A stretch of 64,000 nt of DNA. Origin: Brachyhypopomus gauderio (lineage: Eukaryota; Chordata; Actinopteri; Gymnotiformes; Hypopomidae). Positions 21,931 to 34,226 of the stretch are shown in pieces. Numbering within the stretch: position 1 is the first letter of the stretch; each line of letters opens with the position of its first letter. The translations under genes were made by a program, and so were the position numbers. Where the stretch lies: NCBI RefSeq assembly GCF_052324685.1, contig NC_135218.1, positions 25,175,601-25,239,600 of the forward strand. The letters run 5' to 3'. The notes beneath the pieces were generated by a model. That model did no database searches. It was not told where the DNA came from and saw nothing but the letters and a program-made list of their open reading frames with translations.

Positions 21931-22712
21931 GTCATTTGGGTGTCCTAAGCACAAATGGTTTGTGGTGCCCACTGGACATTATGTTCTGAATGAAAGAAAT
22001 ACAAATCTTAATAAAACACATTTTTTTCATTAACAATGGCACTAAACACAAAAAAATAAATTAAATAATTTAAATATAATAAATAAATACCACCACCATT
22101 ACTTTAATAAGATCCATGCAATAACTCACAAATAACAGAAGAACTGCCACACAGGAGATTCATCTTTTTCTCGAGCAACCTGGCATTACTTATATCTATT
22201 AACATGCTTTACATATTTTATTTTAAATATGTTATTATAATTACAATTATTATGATTATGATGATTTTTCACGAGCCTTGGTGCCCTAAGCGCAGTGTTC
22301 AGCGTGGGCGGACGACGGTAGTACATGTGAAGTACATGTGAAGACCTGAAGTACCTTTCAGATGCCAAATGAAGACTCAAGTCTTTGAAATCCACCTAAA
22401 TTTAACCAAATCATGCAGCACTTGTATGAGGAGGTTATTTTTCCATTTAACTCTTTTGTAATAGAATTCAAATTGTTTTGTATATTATTGTATTGTATTC
22501 TTCAGTATTGGCTTCATGGTACTTTTTTACTTATTTGTATTAACTAAGGATACTTTTCTGAGTTGACACTGTGATAGAAATTTTATATTTTATTATGTCT
22601 CATGGATCGCATTTGGTAATTTACATGTAAATGTAATTTTATATGTAAATTACGCTTTTTATCTACATTACAGATTTCAATCAATACCACATTGATTATT
22701 GTATGATATAGC

Positions 22713-22750
22713 CTACTCTCTCTCTCTCGCTCTCTCTCGCTCTCTTTCAC
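22713..22750. repeat. (CT)n microsatellite
   Basis: CTCTCTCTCTCTCGCTCTCTC-type run. In copy 2 the equivalent spot (about 50672-50690) is a short CT/CA run. Confidence 0.9.
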
Positions 22751-22759
22751 CCTTGAACC

Positions 22760-23249
22760 AGGTACTGTATGTGAACACCCTTTGTAAGTTGGAGGCAGAC
22801 ATTCTTGAATGTAGCCTGCCTGTACATAAGAACGTCTTGTTTCTCAATGATGGTACCTCTTGTGAGCCGGAGGAGCAAAGGAGAAACGCTGAAGAGTTCA
22901 CTGATGTTTTTCTAACACCATGAAAGTAAAGGGACGCTTTGGTCACACTAAAGCAGATCGTGTTGCCCTAATAGCGCATAAAGCACATGCGGGACTTTGT
23001 AACACGAGACCGCGAACGCCCCTTTACCAGAATATCTGCGTCAATTGTGGGAAACAACATATAACGGTTTCTTCGGAACTCTGGATTGTGAGCAGAAGAG
23101 AAACTACTTGGGAAAGAACCGATACCAAACTGCAGTCCGAGAAGAAGAACAATTTCACTGGTATGTTTGATTGGTCTTCAATTTCTTGTGGTAAATTCAA
23201 CGAAAATAACTTTTATCGCATGTCCCATGTACGTTGTTACCGTCGTTAA
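22760..23249 (+). other. Conserved block upstream of MS4A copy 1, unknown
   Basis: A stretch kept in both duplicate copies (compare 50696-51055) with open coding potential, including RTPLYQNICVNCGKQH and ETTWERTDTKLQ, followed by TTCACTG and GTATGT, a good splice donor at about 23161. It may be a 5' untranslated exon of the MS4A gene, splicing to the acceptor before 24064, or a short gene. Copy 1 holds about 130 bp (roughly 22851-22988) that copy 2 lacks. Confidence 0.4.
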
Positions 23250-23448
23250 ACGCCCTAAAATTGTTTTGCTGTTTCACATTAAGCGGTAGACTAACAGAAC
23301 TAGAACATATGTCGTCTTATCCGTGTAATATGTGTGGTTGGAAGATTCACGGCAGTGGACAGCTGCACGGGAATCGGAAAAACAGGACATGGGGAGGTGG
23401 GGACAAAACAGAAAATATTACAGGAATGGAGAAAATTATTAAAGGAGT

Positions 23449-23764
23449 GGTGCACGGGAGAAGAAGTCTATCTGTGACCGTGCGTGCTGTGCTGAAGACG
23501 CTTCCTTCACCTCGCTGAACTGAACCGCTGCTGCAGCGCATCTGGTGTGACAAAGGAATAGAGAGGTCGGGTGTGTGCGAGGTGGTGGCTCATTTCAGGG
23601 CATTGTTTTTAATCGCTCAGGTTCTCTAAAGATCATTTTAAACCGACCTCAGAAAAATGTTAATAATAATATATTTAAAAAAAACCGAAGTTTCAAAAGG
23701 GCACTTTCGTTGATAAAGGGCAGAGTTGGTGGTGCCACCTGATGTCAATGTGTGCACGCCACTG
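23449..23764 (-). mobile_element. Fragment of the CAGTGGCGTGCACA hAT-type element
   Basis: Reverse complement of the left third of the element at 20495-21514, ending TGTGCACGCCACTG. Missing from MS4A copy 2's upstream region, so it came after the duplication or was lost there. Confidence 0.75.
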
Positions 23765-23803
23765 TGTGTATATATATATATATATATATATAGCGCTCTA
23801 GCG

Positions 23804-23883
<80 letters not shown>
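23765..23883. repeat. (TA)n tract with an inner TAGCGCTCTAGCGCTCTA island
   Basis: About 115 bp of TA dinucleotides broken by a short duplicated AGCGCTCT. Unstable low-complexity sequence in copy 1 only. Confidence 0.95.
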
Positions 23884-23888
<5 letters not shown>

Positions 23889-24089
23889 GAGAATGTAAAA
23901 TATAAAATTTTAATATTTGCAAAACTGATTTATATTTCTCTATATTTCATCATTACAGTGCAGCTTTCTACATGGGATCTACATATATGACACTGCAACA
24001 TTTTCTTTCTCCTGCTTGACACTTGTGGCCCTCTGACAATGTGGTGGTGTGTCGTCTTTCATAGGTGAACAGTGTAACCTGCATTAAAA

Positions 24090-27000
24090 ATGGCCAGCAC
24101 TTCTATACCAATGCATAACACGGGGAATGGCTTCACCATTGTGACTCATGTTATGTCCCAACCAACGGCAACAGCTGAAACAGGACGTGTTGCTGGTTTT
24201 GGTCCACTTCAGAAATTTCTGAAAGTAGAGCCAAAGGCATTGGGAGTAAGTACAGTGTTAATGATTGTTGATTATTGGGAGGGGTGTGGGTGGGGGGGGA
24301 CCCCATTGTGATGTCGTGATGTCACTTTTTAACTTATTGATGTGATTTCTGTAATGCACGAGGTCTGAAGCACGATGCCGAGTCGAGAGCGTCTTTGTAG
24401 TTTCGCTGTTATTCATCAACACAGTACGGAAACAAAGACTGACAAAGAAAGCTGACAACACACACACTTAAATACACAGACAACACCAGACACAAGTGCA
24501 GCATATAATGATAATGAGACAAGAGACAGGTGACACGGACCAGGAAGTTTTGTTAACGGAAGCTGGACACTACCCGATTTGCGTGATACCCAATTTTACT
24601 GCTTGCGCTCAAATTTTCACACATAGCAAACACATGCTAGGTAGAACTTTTAATAGGTTTTAATAGGTGTATTTATTTCTTTAATAGGTGTATGTAGCTA
24701 TATATTTGTGTCATTTTGAATGTTTTACTTTGTTTCAACTGTGTCGCAGAGATATAACATTTTGTTTAAAATTCATGTGTATCCACAGGATAAAAAGGCT
24801 GTTACTCTTATGCTACAGAACATTTACAAAAGTAGATTAAGATATCCACTGTTAATTCTTGAAATTCTTCAAGTTCTGTAGTTTGTAGATTTGTATGCTA
24901 ATTTATTTGAACTCAGGGACTTAAAATATCAAATGGCAAGTTCACAGCGTTAGCTGCTGTATCCTAAATTTTTTTTTATAACATATCAAAATGCTTTTCT
25001 CCACAGACAGTCCAAATAATGATTGGTATAATGGCCATGTTGTTTGGTAATGTGCTATCAATCCAGTCTGAAACCATCACTTGCTTCTCTCGTTTCACTT
25101 TTTGGGGCTCTTTGTTTGTAAGTATTCACATTTTCAACGCAGCACAAATAAATATTATTAAATAAACACTCTCTGACTGCAATCTCATTCTCATTCTCAA
25201 TCTCATTTTCAATCTCTCTCTCAGTACATCATTGCTGGCTCACTCACTGTTGCGGCAAGCAACAAACTTCATCGCTGTTTGGTATGAACAATTAACATTT
25301 TGAATATTTCACTTTTTGCAGGAATTAAAATATTAAAATCAAAGTTTTTTTTACTTGAAAGATTTGAAGGCTAGTAATTACAAATGATCTGTTTAACCAG
25401 TAATATGCCAAGCCAATAACACTACCTAGTTAGAACATGACCTAAAAATAGTAATAAGTTTGACAAGATATATGAGCAAAATGTGTAAAATATCATCCTA
25501 AATAGGACCTTTTAAGTCATATTTTGTATTTACTTTTTCCCCCTGTAAAAGTATCTAAAGTTGTTGATAACTGTCTGTTGGCCCCTGTAAAACAGCTTGC
25601 TTTACACTGTAATGATTTTGCTTTTATGGTTTTAGGTGAACGGCTCATTGGTGCTTAATGTGTTTAGCACCATATGTGCAGGAATAGGCATCATCCTACT
25701 TTCCGTGGATTTGGCCTTCAATTTTGGTTATTATTCTCCGTACTACCACCAAAATGTAGGTTACAGTTGCACACCTGACAAAACAGTTTGCACATCTGTA
25801 GTAGATCTAGAGTTTTGTAGTAGAGTTTTGTTTGACAAACTGCATGTTTTGTATATCACAATATTCAATATTCAAACATTTTGCAGGTGAGCAAAGGGAT
25901 ATGTGGTGTGTTGCTGGTGTTCCATGTGCTTCAGTTCACCATCTCCATTTCAATCTCAGCTTTCGCCTGCAAAGCCACCAGCAGATCTGAACCTGCTGTG
26001 GGTATTACATAGATAATAGTTTATAATAGCTATTGCATTATAATGTCACATTGTCTGCATTTTGTATTTATAAGCATTCACCTTGGGCTGTATAGTGACT
26101 CTGCTATATAAACTATACAACAGTGAAGCTCTCTGTATTTTTCTGTGCCTCAGGTGAATATTGTCACAGTGGTTCCAAACCCAGAGGAACATCATCCATT
26201 GGTCAATCCCTTCCCTACTGCTCAAAGCCAACAGGTAAGAAAATACTGCAGCGTGTGCTACATCGCACAGGCTACAACTACTACTACATCACTGTGACAC
26301 ATTTGCTTTTGAGCACTTTTAGATGCAGTGGGCATGTGACCAACAAGTCAAAAGAATAGAATACAAAGAATGGGTGGCTCGCAGGAGCTCAGTGAATTCC
26401 AGCATGGAACTGTGATAGGATGCCACCTGTGCAACAAATCCAGTCGTGAAATTTCCTTGCTCCTAAATATTTCACAGTCAACTGTCAGCTGTAGAGTCAA
26501 TCACTACAGACGTCCAAACTTCATGTGGCCTTCAGAATAGCTCAAGAACAGTGCGCAGAGAGCTTCATGGAATTGATTTCCATGGTTGAGCAGCTGCATC
26601 CAAGCCATACATCACCAAGTGCAATGCAAAGCGTCAGATGCAGTGGTGTTAAGCACGCCGGCCCTAGACTCTAGAGCAGTGGAGGCGTGTTCTCTGGAGT
26701 GATGAATCACGCTCCTCCATCTGGCAATCTGATGGACGAGTCTGGGTTCAGCAGGTGCAAGGTGAACGGTACTTGTCTGACTGCATTGTGCCAAGTGTAA
26801 AGTTTGGTGGAGGGAGATTATGGTGTGGGGTTGTTTTTCAGGAGCTGGGCTTGGCCCCTTAGTTCCAGTAGACAATTCCATTCTCCCAACTTTGTGGGAA
26901 CAGTTTGGAGCTGGCCCCTTCCTCTTTCAACATGACTGTGCACCAGTGCACAAAGCAAGGTCCATAAAGACATGGATGACAGAGTCTGGTGTGGATGAAC

Positions 27001-28699
27001 TTGACTGGCTTGCACAGAGTCCTGACCTCAACCCAATAGAACACCTATGGGATGAATTAGAGTGGAGACTGAGAGCCAGACCTTCTCGTCCAACATCAGT
27101 ATGTGACCTCACAAAAAACCACCGTCATATTGAACCCTATGGATTAGGAATGGGATGTCACTTAAACCCATATGTGATTCAAGGAAGGTGAGTGAATACT
27201 CTTAGCAATATAGTGTGTGTGAGTGTGTGTGTGTGTGTGTGTGTTTATACACACACACACACTCACTGACCACTCTGTTAGGTGCACCTTGCTAGTACCG
27301 GGTTGGACCCCCTTTTGTCTTCAGAATGGCCTTAATCCTTCATGGCAGATTCAACAAAGTACTGGAAACCATTCAAGTACAGTGAACTTATTGTTGTGTT
27401 AAAAAACCCAGTCTGAGATGATTCGCACTTTATGACATGGCGCGTTACCCTGCTGGAAGTAGCCATCAGAAGATGGTACACTGTGGTCATAAAGGGATGG
27501 ATATGATCAGCAACAATACTCAGGTAGGCTGTGGCGTTGACACGATTCTCAATCGGTACTAATGGGCCAAACTAAGGTATGCCAGAAAAATATCCCCCAC
27601 ACCATTGCACCACCACCACCAGCCAGAACTGTTGATACAAGGCAGGAAGGATCCATGCTTTTATGTTGTTGACGCCAAATTCTGACCCTACCATCTGAAT
27701 GTCGCAGCAGAAATCGAGACACATCAGACCAGGCAACGTTTTTCCAATCTTTTCTTGTCCAATTTTGGTGAGCCTGCGCGAATTGTAGCCTCAATTTCCT
27801 GTTCTTAGTAGAGAGTAGTGGCACCCGGTGTGTTCTTCTGCTGCTGTAGCCCATCCATCTCAAGGATCGATGTGTTGTGCGTTCGGAGATGCTCTTCAGC
27901 ATGCCTTGGTTGTAAAGACTGGTTATTTGAGTTACTGTTGCCATTCTATCAGTTTGAACCAGTCTGGCCATTCTCTGACATCTGGCATCAACAAAGCTTT
28001 TGCGTTCACAGAACTGCCACTCACTGGATATTTTCTCTTGTTCGGACCATATCTCTGTAAACCTTTGAGATGGTTGTGCATGGAAATCGCAGTAGATCAG
28101 CAGTTTCTGAAATACTCAGACCAGCCCCTCTGGCACTAACAACCACGCCACATTCAAAGTCACTTAAATCACCTTTCTCCCCCGTTCTGATGCTCGGTTT
28201 GAACTGCAGCAGATCGTCTTGCCTGCAGATGCCTACATGCCTAAATGCATTGAGTTGCTACCATGTGATTGGCTGATTCCACATTTGAGTTAATGAGCAG
28301 CATATATATATGCATTCGATTTGTTATACTGTTTATAAACGTATATTGTTTCAGGTTGTTCTCAGGTTGACAATTCATCTTAAAACCAGTAGTTCTTAAT
28401 CCGTATAAAATTAATTTAGATTATTTCTCTGTGCAATTAAATATCAGAATATCTCAGTTGATTACCTACGTGACTAGAGTAGTGAGGTTCACTATTACCA
28501 TAATTTACCATAATCTGATACTATGCCTCCTATGTTTTCCTTTACATAGACTATGTTCACTTAATCTCGGTGCAGAGAAAGTTGTTAACAAATACTCTTT
28601 ATTTTACAGGGACTGTTTGCCATCAGCAGCACCACAGCGAATTCTCCACCTGCAGAATATCCTCCACCTTATGAGATGAAAGACCAACCAGTTAGCTAA
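24090..28699 (+). CDS. ms4a-like: MS4A-family four-transmembrane protein, copy 1 (7 coding exons)
   Basis: Exons 24090-24245, 25007-25117, 25225-25281, 25636-25797, 25887-25997, 26154-26234 and 28610-28699 are all phase 0 and join into 255 residues ending QPVS. Acceptors are AG and donors GT; exon 4's donor GTAGTA is weak. ATG 24090 follows a 3' splice site (TTTCATAG before 24064), so a 5' untranslated exon must lie upstream. The layout is that of the CD20/MS4A family: cytosolic N-tail (exon 1), TM1 (VQIMIGIMAMLFG, exon 2), TM2 ([16 protein letters not shown], exons 2-3), TM3 ([16 protein letters not shown], exon 4), an outer loop with cysteines ([10 protein letters not shown]), TM4 ([14 protein letters not shown], exon 5), and a cytosolic tail with PPPY, a WW-domain ligand type. 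MS4A proteins act in plasma-membrane signalling and trafficking in immune and other cells; this member's role is unknown. Intron 6 holds two Tc1-like relics. Confidence 0.88.
26340..27190 (+). mobile_element. Tc1-like transposase relic in MS4A copy 1 intron 6
   Basis: Reading pieces include FQRGTVIGCHLCNKSSREIS (helix-turn-helix part), [10 protein letters not shown] (first Asp), [12 protein letters not shown] (second Asp) and [15 protein letters not shown] (Glu). The spacing of 34 residues between the last two is DD34E, typical of Tc1. Frameshifts and a deletion after PLVPV, relative to copy 2, make it inactive. Present in both duplicates (54490-55310), so it inserted before the duplication. 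Confidence 0.8.
27215..27260. repeat. (TG)n / (CA)n microsatellite pair
   Basis: GTGTGTGT run turning into ACACACAC, a short imperfect inverted pair between the two Tc1 relics. Confidence 0.9.
27262..28300 (-). mobile_element. Second Tc1-like relic in intron 6
   Basis: Left terminus CACTGACCACTCTGTTAGGTGCACCTT. The minus-strand frame carries [39 protein letters not shown] text and VAWSDVSRF (Asp box mutated downstream). The C-terminal part with the catalytic Glu is lost in a deletion of about 160 bp that copy 2 does not have. The right terminus is missing. Confidence 0.78.
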
Positions 28700-29096
28700 A
28701 AATATACTGAATACATAATGGGTTTTTTTTATATATATAAGATAAGATAGATAAGATAAGATTTTTATTTGCCATTTGTGTAAAGACCACAGTCCAGACA
28801 CATTGGAATTCTTGTGCAGAGCTCTCTTATCAACAGTTTAAAAAAACAATAAAACAACATAACCCCCATATAGATAGCGAAAAAACAATCATACCAAAGG
28901 TTACAATATGAAAACACAATACAATACAATTGCTCCCTGACCAGCAGCGGTTTTTACACAATTACACAGTTGCCTGTTATCAGCATATACAAATAAATTA
29001 GAATTAATTATTGCACAAGAATAAACCCTACAGCACAAATATTTGTGGCCAATGTAAAATGTTGTTGAAACCATAACCATGCCAGAACAGTCTATA
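28700..29096. other. MS4A copy 1 3' flank
   Basis: AT-rich sequence with no gene; the 3' untranslated region of the MS4A gene probably starts here. It ends at CTATA, the target site of the LTR nest. A TAAGATAGATAAGATAAGAT run (about 28738-28762) is copy-1 specific. Confidence 0.5.
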
Positions 29097-29105
29097 TGTG
29101 ACGGG

Positions 29106-31165
29106 TATCAATCAATCAATCAATCAAAGTTTATTTGTATAGCGCTTTTAACAACTCAAGTTGTCGCAAAGCAGCTTTACAGGATTTACAAGGTTAACAA
29201 TACTATGGGTCCAGAACCCTAATGAGCAAGCCAAGGGCGACAGTGGCGAGGAAAAACTCCCTATGATGGTGGGGAATAGGAAGAAACCTCGGGAGAACCA
29301 AGACTCAAAAGGGAACCCATACTCCATTGGGCGGCCCGTTAACACACAAATACACAAGTCACACACAATTCACACAATCAGACTAGGTAAAAGGTAGAAT
29401 TGAAAGTTCTGGGTTTTGATATTGTCACTGTAAATGTCTGTTGATGAACGCCAGGCTTTCATTCCGTGTCGGAGCAGTGATGCTGGTATTGTAGGCTCCG
29501 ACTGCAGTGTTACTCCCCAGGTGAACCCCGGCATCAGCACATCCACCGGCAGCCAGACCATCCCCCAGGTGCCTGCAGGTGCCTGTATCCAATCGTCTTG
29601 GGTAGAGCCATGCAAGAAGATAGACAATACAGACTGAGTGGACATGAATTTAAACCACCATTGATTTAAATGTACATAGCTCACGTGCCAGTGATGAGCA
29701 TGTGGCTCCGGCAGACTAATCTATAGCAGCATAACTAAAGGGAGGGGTTCAGAGGTGACCACAGGCATGAGGGCTCACTGAGACATTGCTTTCCAGTCAA
29801 GTCATAGTCACAAATAGAGTGATGCCAAGACACAGCTGGATGACAGCATCAACATCTCAGATCACCAGAAATCTCAACGTCTGGGGGCCCCAAAGCCCCT
29901 ACACCTTACAAGGGGAATGTTAGCTGAAGGCTTGATTAAACAGGTGAGTCTTAAGTCTAGATTTAAAGATTGGAACTGTGTCAGAATCTCGGATTGGAGC
30001 TGGAAGGCTATTCCATAATTGAGGGGCTTTAAAAGAGAAAGCTCTGCCTCCGGCTGTAGTTTTACTAATTTTTGGAACTAGGAGAAATCCAGCATTTTGG
30101 GAGCGCAAAGGGCGAGATGGGTTGTCGTAATCAATGAGTTCACTCAGATATTGTGGGGCAAGACCATTTAACGCCTTATAGGTTAACAGGAGAACTTTAA
30201 ATTCAATGCGATATTTAATCGGCCGCCAGTGTAGTGCAGCGAGAGTGGGACTAATATGTGGGATGAATTTCCTGGCCTTAGTTAGGACTCGAGCTGCGGC
30301 ATTTTGTACAAGTTGTAGCTTCTTTATGAACTGTTTAGAGCATCCAATTAGAAGACTATTACAGTAGTCCAATCTCGATGAGACAAAAGCATGAACTAGC
30401 TTCTCTGCATCAGCTAATGAAAGTAAGTGTCTCAGCTTGGCGTTATTACGTAAATGGAAAAAGTCAGCCTTAGTGACATTGCATACATGTCCGTCAAATG
30501 AAAGATCAGAATCAATAGTGACACCTAAACTTTTTGCAGTAGATTTTGGTGTTACTGAAAAACCATCTAGGGTAAGGGGAATATCAGCCCAATTGCTTCT
30601 AACAGCTTTAGGCCCAAGAATCAGTACCTCAGTCTTGTCAGAATTTAGTTTAAGAAAATTAGACGCCATCCAGTTTTTAATATCCTGGACGCAGTTCTCA
30701 ATCTTGAGAGTTGTGGTGGTATCATCTGGATTAGAAGATATATACAACTGAGTATCATCTGTGTAGCAATGGAAGCTAATACCATGCCTACGAATGATAG
30801 TGCCCAGTGGTAGCATATATAATGAGAATAATATGGGGCCCAGTACAGATCCTTGTGGGACACCATACTTTACTTTAGAATGCTCAGAGCATTTGTTATT
30901 TACTAGCACAAATTGGTAACGATCTGTCAGGTAGGACCTGAACCAGGAGAGTAGAATATTATGATCAATGGTGTCAAAGGCAGCACTGAGGTCTAGCAGT
31001 ATGAGAAACGAAATGTGTCCTTTATCAGAGGATATTAAGAGATCATTCAATCCTTTAGTTAGTGCTGTTTCAGTGCTGTGATGAGCTCTAAATCCAGACT
31101 GAAATAACTCTAAGACATGTTCTGTCTGTAAGAAGGAAGAGAGTTGTGAAGAAACTACTTTCTCT
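29106..31165 (-). mobile_element. 5'-truncated L2/CR1-like LINE with long open RT frame (copy B)
   Basis: The 3' end is at 29106 with a TCAATCAATCAATCAAAG tail and TTTATTTGTATAGCGC, the 3' signature of fish L2-type LINEs. The 5' truncation is at about 31165, where the host LTR resumes (GTGAGTGAAAATAAATGG). The RT frame is open from the junction to TGA near 29920: [50 protein letters not shown], catalytic YTDD in CYTDDTQLYI, then the C-terminal NSLPAPIRDSD and HLFNQAFS. Fourteen residues present in copy A ([14 protein letters not shown]) are deleted in frame. With an ATG supplied by the LTR at 31245, the frame is 441 codons. Inactive as a LINE because the endonuclease and 5' end are absent. 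Confidence 0.87.
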
Positions 31166-31987
31166 GGTGAGTGAAAATAAATGGAAGCGATCACGCCAAG
31201 TCTCAGGGAAAAAGGATGGTTTAATATGTAAAGTGCGCAAACCAAAACCCGTGAACTGATCCCAATTAAGGATATAATAACCAGCGGTCAACTGGTACAA
31301 AGACGAGACATATATAGACGAACAAACGACCCTCAGGTGAGACGGATTGCGGGCTCCGCCCATTTGAGGGACGAACACAACACCACACCCACATGACAAG
31401 CTGCTGCTGTAGACGGGGGCAACCAGCAGGGGGCCCTCCGTACCGTGACAGATCCCCCCTCCAAGCCGCACTCCCCTCCACCGGCTGTGCGGCCTACAGC
31501 GGCAGCACACAAAACAAAGGGGCAGGAAGGCAGGGACAAGGGACACACCCCCTGTAGTCCCGGAGCTGAAACACAAACAAACACACGTTAGCCCGCCTAC
31601 CTGTGCGGGAGCCTGGACCGACCGGGCCGTCAACAAGACAAAACCATGCCCTGGTCGGTCACAGGGCCCTCACGCCCTAACCGGTAGGGGTGGGAATCGT
31701 TTACTATCTCACGATTCAATTCGATTCCGATTTTGGGGGCCACAATTCAATTCAAAATCGATTTTCGATTCAAAACGATTTTCGATTCAAAAAACTATTT
31801 GATTTATAAAAATTTCTGCTTAAGTCTATAAAATCTGCATGATCTACTACAGTCTGCTTTGCAAGACAGAATGACAAATACAGAAAATAAAATGTCTTTC
31901 ACATTTAATTAACAAAAATAATGTGCTTTGGTAAAATAAAATGCTTTTTGTTGTTACCAAAATTCTTGAGCTTCATTTTACAAGCTG

Positions 31988-32560
31988 TCAGGGCTGGCTC
32001 GGATGCAGTTCCCCCAGCCGTTGCTAGGGGCACCAGAGTCAGTCCCAGACTATACTGGCGTACGTTCTCAGCCAGTGTCTGCTTTCTCTGTGATTGCTTC
32101 TCGTTTGAAGGTGTCTCGCCACCTCTCTGTTATGCTTTCTCTTTACTTATTCGAGTATGTATCTCCTGTGTCACTTCCTGACTCATCTCAAGTTTTCCCA
32201 ATCCTACATTTCTTCCTATCCGTTTTGCCTTTATTTTTGGGAAGGGTTTTATTTTGCTGCGGCGTTTTTTGCCAATTACTTCTTCTGGTGTCCTTGGTTT
32301 CGTTTTCGCGTTGCATTTATCCGCGCTGTTTTTTAGTTAATGTTGTTGTTTTGTTTCTTTCTCCAGTTTCACTACGGTTAACTGTTATTTTTCCCGCGTT
32401 GTATTTTGCGCGTTGTTTTTTGTTTCTATTTACTTCATGCCCTCACGGTTTTGGTTTCTATTCTCTTGCGCGTTGAGTCTCCCGTGTTGTTTTGTTTGTT
32501 CGTTCTGGGTCGCTGTGCGCGTTTCCCTCTCCCTAATACATGTGACGAGTGTCAAATGGG
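31988..32560 (+). mobile_element. LTR-like segment nested in the hAT element
   Basis: Starts TGTCAGGGCTGG like 5371 and has the same T-rich body (TTGTTTTGTTTGTTCGTTCTGGGTCGC). The right boundary and target duplication were not found. Confidence 0.45.
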
Positions 32561-32950
32561 GCAGGAAGGCAGGGACAAGGGACACACCCCCTGTAGTCCC
32601 GGAGCTGAAACACAAACAAACACACGTTAGCCCGCCTACCTGTGCGGGAGCCTGGACCGACCGGGCCATCAACAAGACAAAACCATGCCCTGGTCGGTCA
32701 CAGGGCCCTCACGCCCTAACCGGTAGGGGTGGGAATCGTTTACTATCTCACGATTCAATTCGATTCCGATTTTGGGGGCCACAATTCAATTCAAAATCGA
32801 TTTTCTTGTTTTTTGTTTCTATTTACTTCATGCCCTCACGGTTTTGGTTTCTATTCTCTTGCGCGTTGAGTCTCCCGTGTTGTTTTGTTTGTTCGTTCTG
32901 GGTCGCTGTGCGCGTTTCCCTCTCCCTAATACATGTGACGAGTGTCAAAT
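32556..32950. repeat. Rearranged partial duplication of 31521-32555
   Basis: 32556-32806 repeats 31521-31765 (LTR-element interior, the CTAACCGG site and the hAT start). The sequence then jumps and 32807-32950 repeats about 32411-32555. This reads as a tandem duplication of about 1 kb whose second unit lost its middle 650 bp. Junctions: CAAATG joined to GGGCAGG, and CGATTTTC joined to TTGTTTTTTG. Confidence 0.85.
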
Positions 32951-34226
32951 GTATTGCTTTTGCGAGCCGGCACTCGTGTCCACCCTTCTCTATATTATTT
33001 CACACTGTGTGTACGTTCCCGTGCTCGCCGCGATTTTGGGACATTTAAAATCGATTCTGAATCGTAGTAAATGAGAATCGATTTTTGATATATGAATTGA
33101 TTTTTTGGCACACCTCTACTAACCGGTGTTAAGCCGCTTAGCCCCACAGGTGCGAGGACGAAGGGCTACGGCTCCTTGTCCGTCCGAGGTGTATGTGTGC
33201 AGGTTACCTCCCTGGGGCGTGGCTACGTCACCTCCAGGACCCCGTGGAAGGATCTCCATCTTGTGCAGGAGCTCTTCAGACCGGAGCCCCATGGTCCCCA
33301 AACATCCGGGGGCCCCAACCCTCTAGGGAGGGGCTCTTTAAGACCGGGCTCCGGTCACCCCACAACACAAGGGGGCTCCTGCCAGGTGGAGACCTCCACA
33401 AGGCCCCGGAACGCCACGATCCACCACCAGGGAGAAGCACCTGCACATAAAACACAAATGCACACACACACCCACACACACCAACACAAAACACAAACGC
33501 GCACTACCCTGATCCCCCCTACAAAGGGGGGGAAAGATCTCCCCTAAATCAGGAGAACCCCCCACTTACCTGGTCAGGGCCTCCCTCAGGAGCGACGCCC
33601 TCCATGCCACTCCCTGTGGCACGGGACCACAGCCAGTCCTCCCCCCAAACACACACTTAAGGGGAGGAGCATACATGGAATTACAAGCAACATTTCACAG
33701 GCACGCGAGGACAACACACGCGCAAAGACTAGACAAACAAAAAATAGTGTACAAACAACGAACGAACGGGACCCACACATGCGCGCTCGGTAATATTGTG
33801 ACGCGCCGCTCAGGTTCCCAGTCGCTCCCCCACACAAAACACAAGACGACAGGGGAGCGAGGCGACAGTGACGAGCAGCACCAACGTCACACACAAAACA
33901 TATAACACCACGAGCATGCACACTGATCCACACGCCCATTTACATGTACACTTTACCCACACAACATGAAGAGTATTCCAGGGAAGACATCCTGGTCCTC
34001 GCCGTGCCACACACAACACTAACGCACGGCGAAACTCTTCAAACAACGGACATGAAGAGCTCTCCCAGGGCAGACTGCCCTGGTCCTCGCCGTGCTACAC
34101 ACACACACAAAACACATAAGCACGGCGCAGCTCTTCAAACAAAACACAAACACTTACCACGAGACATGACCAAGAACGAAGGAGAAAGTAAAAGACTGGC
34201 GGCTTCCGAAGGGTGGCTGGTTATTC

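Larger units (their letters stand above)
31685..33118. mobile_element. Non-autonomous hAT element nested in LTR copy B
   Basis: Starts TAGGGGTGGGAATCG and ends GCACACCTCTA, flanked by the 8-bp CTAACCGG at 31677-31684 and 33119-33126. Termini are imperfect inverted repeats and the subterminal AAAATCGATTTT-type sequence is typical of this class. Its interior has been enlarged by an LTR-like insertion and a tandem duplication. Confidence 0.88.

Noticed and set aside
32003..33074. Long plus-strand frames in the LTR-like and duplicated region of the hAT
   Set aside because: T-rich LTR sequence and its duplicate; no protein family recognised.
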